DNA from: Actinospica sp035552695
GTDB taxonomy: Bacteria > Actinomycetota > Actinomycetes > Streptomycetales > Catenulisporaceae
DNA: 64,000 nt
Reading direction: 5' to 3'
NCBI RefSeq assembly: GCF_035552695.1
Contig: NZ_DASZKT010000131.1
Coordinates: forward strand, 1-64,000
Position numbers and translations under genes: made by a program. Numbering within the stretch: the first letter of the stretch is position 1; each line of letters opens with the position of its first letter. The notes under the pieces were generated by a model. The model was not told the DNA's origin and made no database searches. It was given only the letters and a program-made list of their open reading frames with translations. This document shows, piece by piece, positions 63,754 to 64,000 of the stretch.

Positions 63754-64000
63754 TCAGTCCTGGTCGGAGTCGGAATCCCCGGCCGGCGGGGCCTTGCGCT
63801 CGTCGGTGCCGTCCGGGTGCAGGCCGCGGAAGGCGAGCAGCACCATCAGGACGCCGCCGCAGGTGATCGCGGAGTCGGCGACGTTGAAGATCGCGAAGTG
63901 CGGGAACTGGATGAAGTCCACCACCCAGCCGCGGAACAGGCCGGGGGCGCGCGCGATCCGGTCGGTGAGGTTGCCGATCGCGCCGCCGAGCAGCAGGCCG
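63754..64000 (-). CDS. lspA: Lipoprotein signal peptidase, N-terminus beyond the window
   Basis: The last 81 residues are present; the start lies outside the window. Both catalytic aspartates are seen: GGAIGNLTDR and IFNVADSAITCGG. The final membrane helix follows (VLMVLLAF), then a polar acidic tail (ERKAPPAGDSDSDQD). It cleaves diacylated prolipoproteins made by Lgt (30145-31182). Confidence 0.93.
   Translation of the reverse strand, partial: GLLLGGAIGNLTDRIARAPGLFRGWVVDFIQFPHFAIFNVADSAITCGGVLMVLLAFRGLHPDGTDERKAPPAGDSDSDQD

Overview
The window is high-GC DNA with the gene content of a mycelial actinobacterium (Streptomyces / Catenulispora / Actinospica type). Evidence: bifunctional PriA in place of HisA plus TrpF, a PdtaR-like ANTAR response regulator, the actinobacterial trp gene order with its two small membrane-protein companions, DNA polymerase I with a dead proofreading domain, and at least eight genes whose -10 hexamer sits 6-7 nt before the start codon (leaderless transcripts). 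The genus cannot be fixed from sequence alone. No rRNA, CRISPR array, prophage or intact insertion sequence was seen.

Layout. 1-9 kb is accessory: a truncated methyltransferase, a flippase-like protein, an operon of 3-hydroxybutyrate dehydrogenase plus a GAF/PucR-type regulator, a secreted SnoaL-like protein, a broken XRE regulator and a secreted beta-helix/lectin protein. 9.4-10.9 kb encodes a two-subunit 3-oxoacid CoA-transferase. 11-20 kb holds a PhyH-type dioxygenase, polA, a hotdog thioesterase, transporters and an uncharacterised helical-repeat protein. 20-23.7 kb has the ANTAR regulator, a tRNA-like gene with Leu anticodon CAA, a helix-turn-helix/LAGLIDADG protein and pyruvate kinase. 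23.8-39.5 kb, all minus strand, carries gltBD, lgt, a DsbA/MauE pair and the trp genes (trpE, two membrane proteins, trpC, a 35-codon ORF with three Trp codons, trpB, trpA), headed by hisI. 39.5-53.5 kb is an accessory block between hisI and hisF: a decayed mannosyltransferase, a heterodimeric ABC exporter, and an oxidative uronate/aldarate pathway (udh, kdgD, 2-oxoglutarate-semialdehyde dehydrogenase, gudD) with an IclR regulator. 53.6-59.4 kb is the his operon (hisD-C-B-orf53-H-priA-ridA-F). 59.5-64 kb has housekeeping genes up to a truncated lspA.

How genes work together. The uronate genes make a route from hexuronate to 2-oxoglutarate. A near-identical palindrome, GTTCAC-N4-GTGAAC, lies in the iclR/kdgD divergent promoter region and just downstream of the gudD promoter, which predicts one IclR-controlled regulon. 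Hydroxybutyrate dehydrogenase and the CoA-transferase are consecutive steps of ketone-body use. Both are preceded by a related 17-bp palindrome (13/17 identical), suggesting common control, perhaps by the PucR-type protein encoded with the dehydrogenase.

The least explained unit is the tRNA-like gene followed by an HTH-LAGLIDADG protein. The tRNA has a Leu anticodon but a class-I short variable loop and several irregular pairs. Other candidates are the 377-aa protein translationally coupled to kdgD, the 378-aa repeat protein, and the Trp-rich small ORF ahead of trpB.
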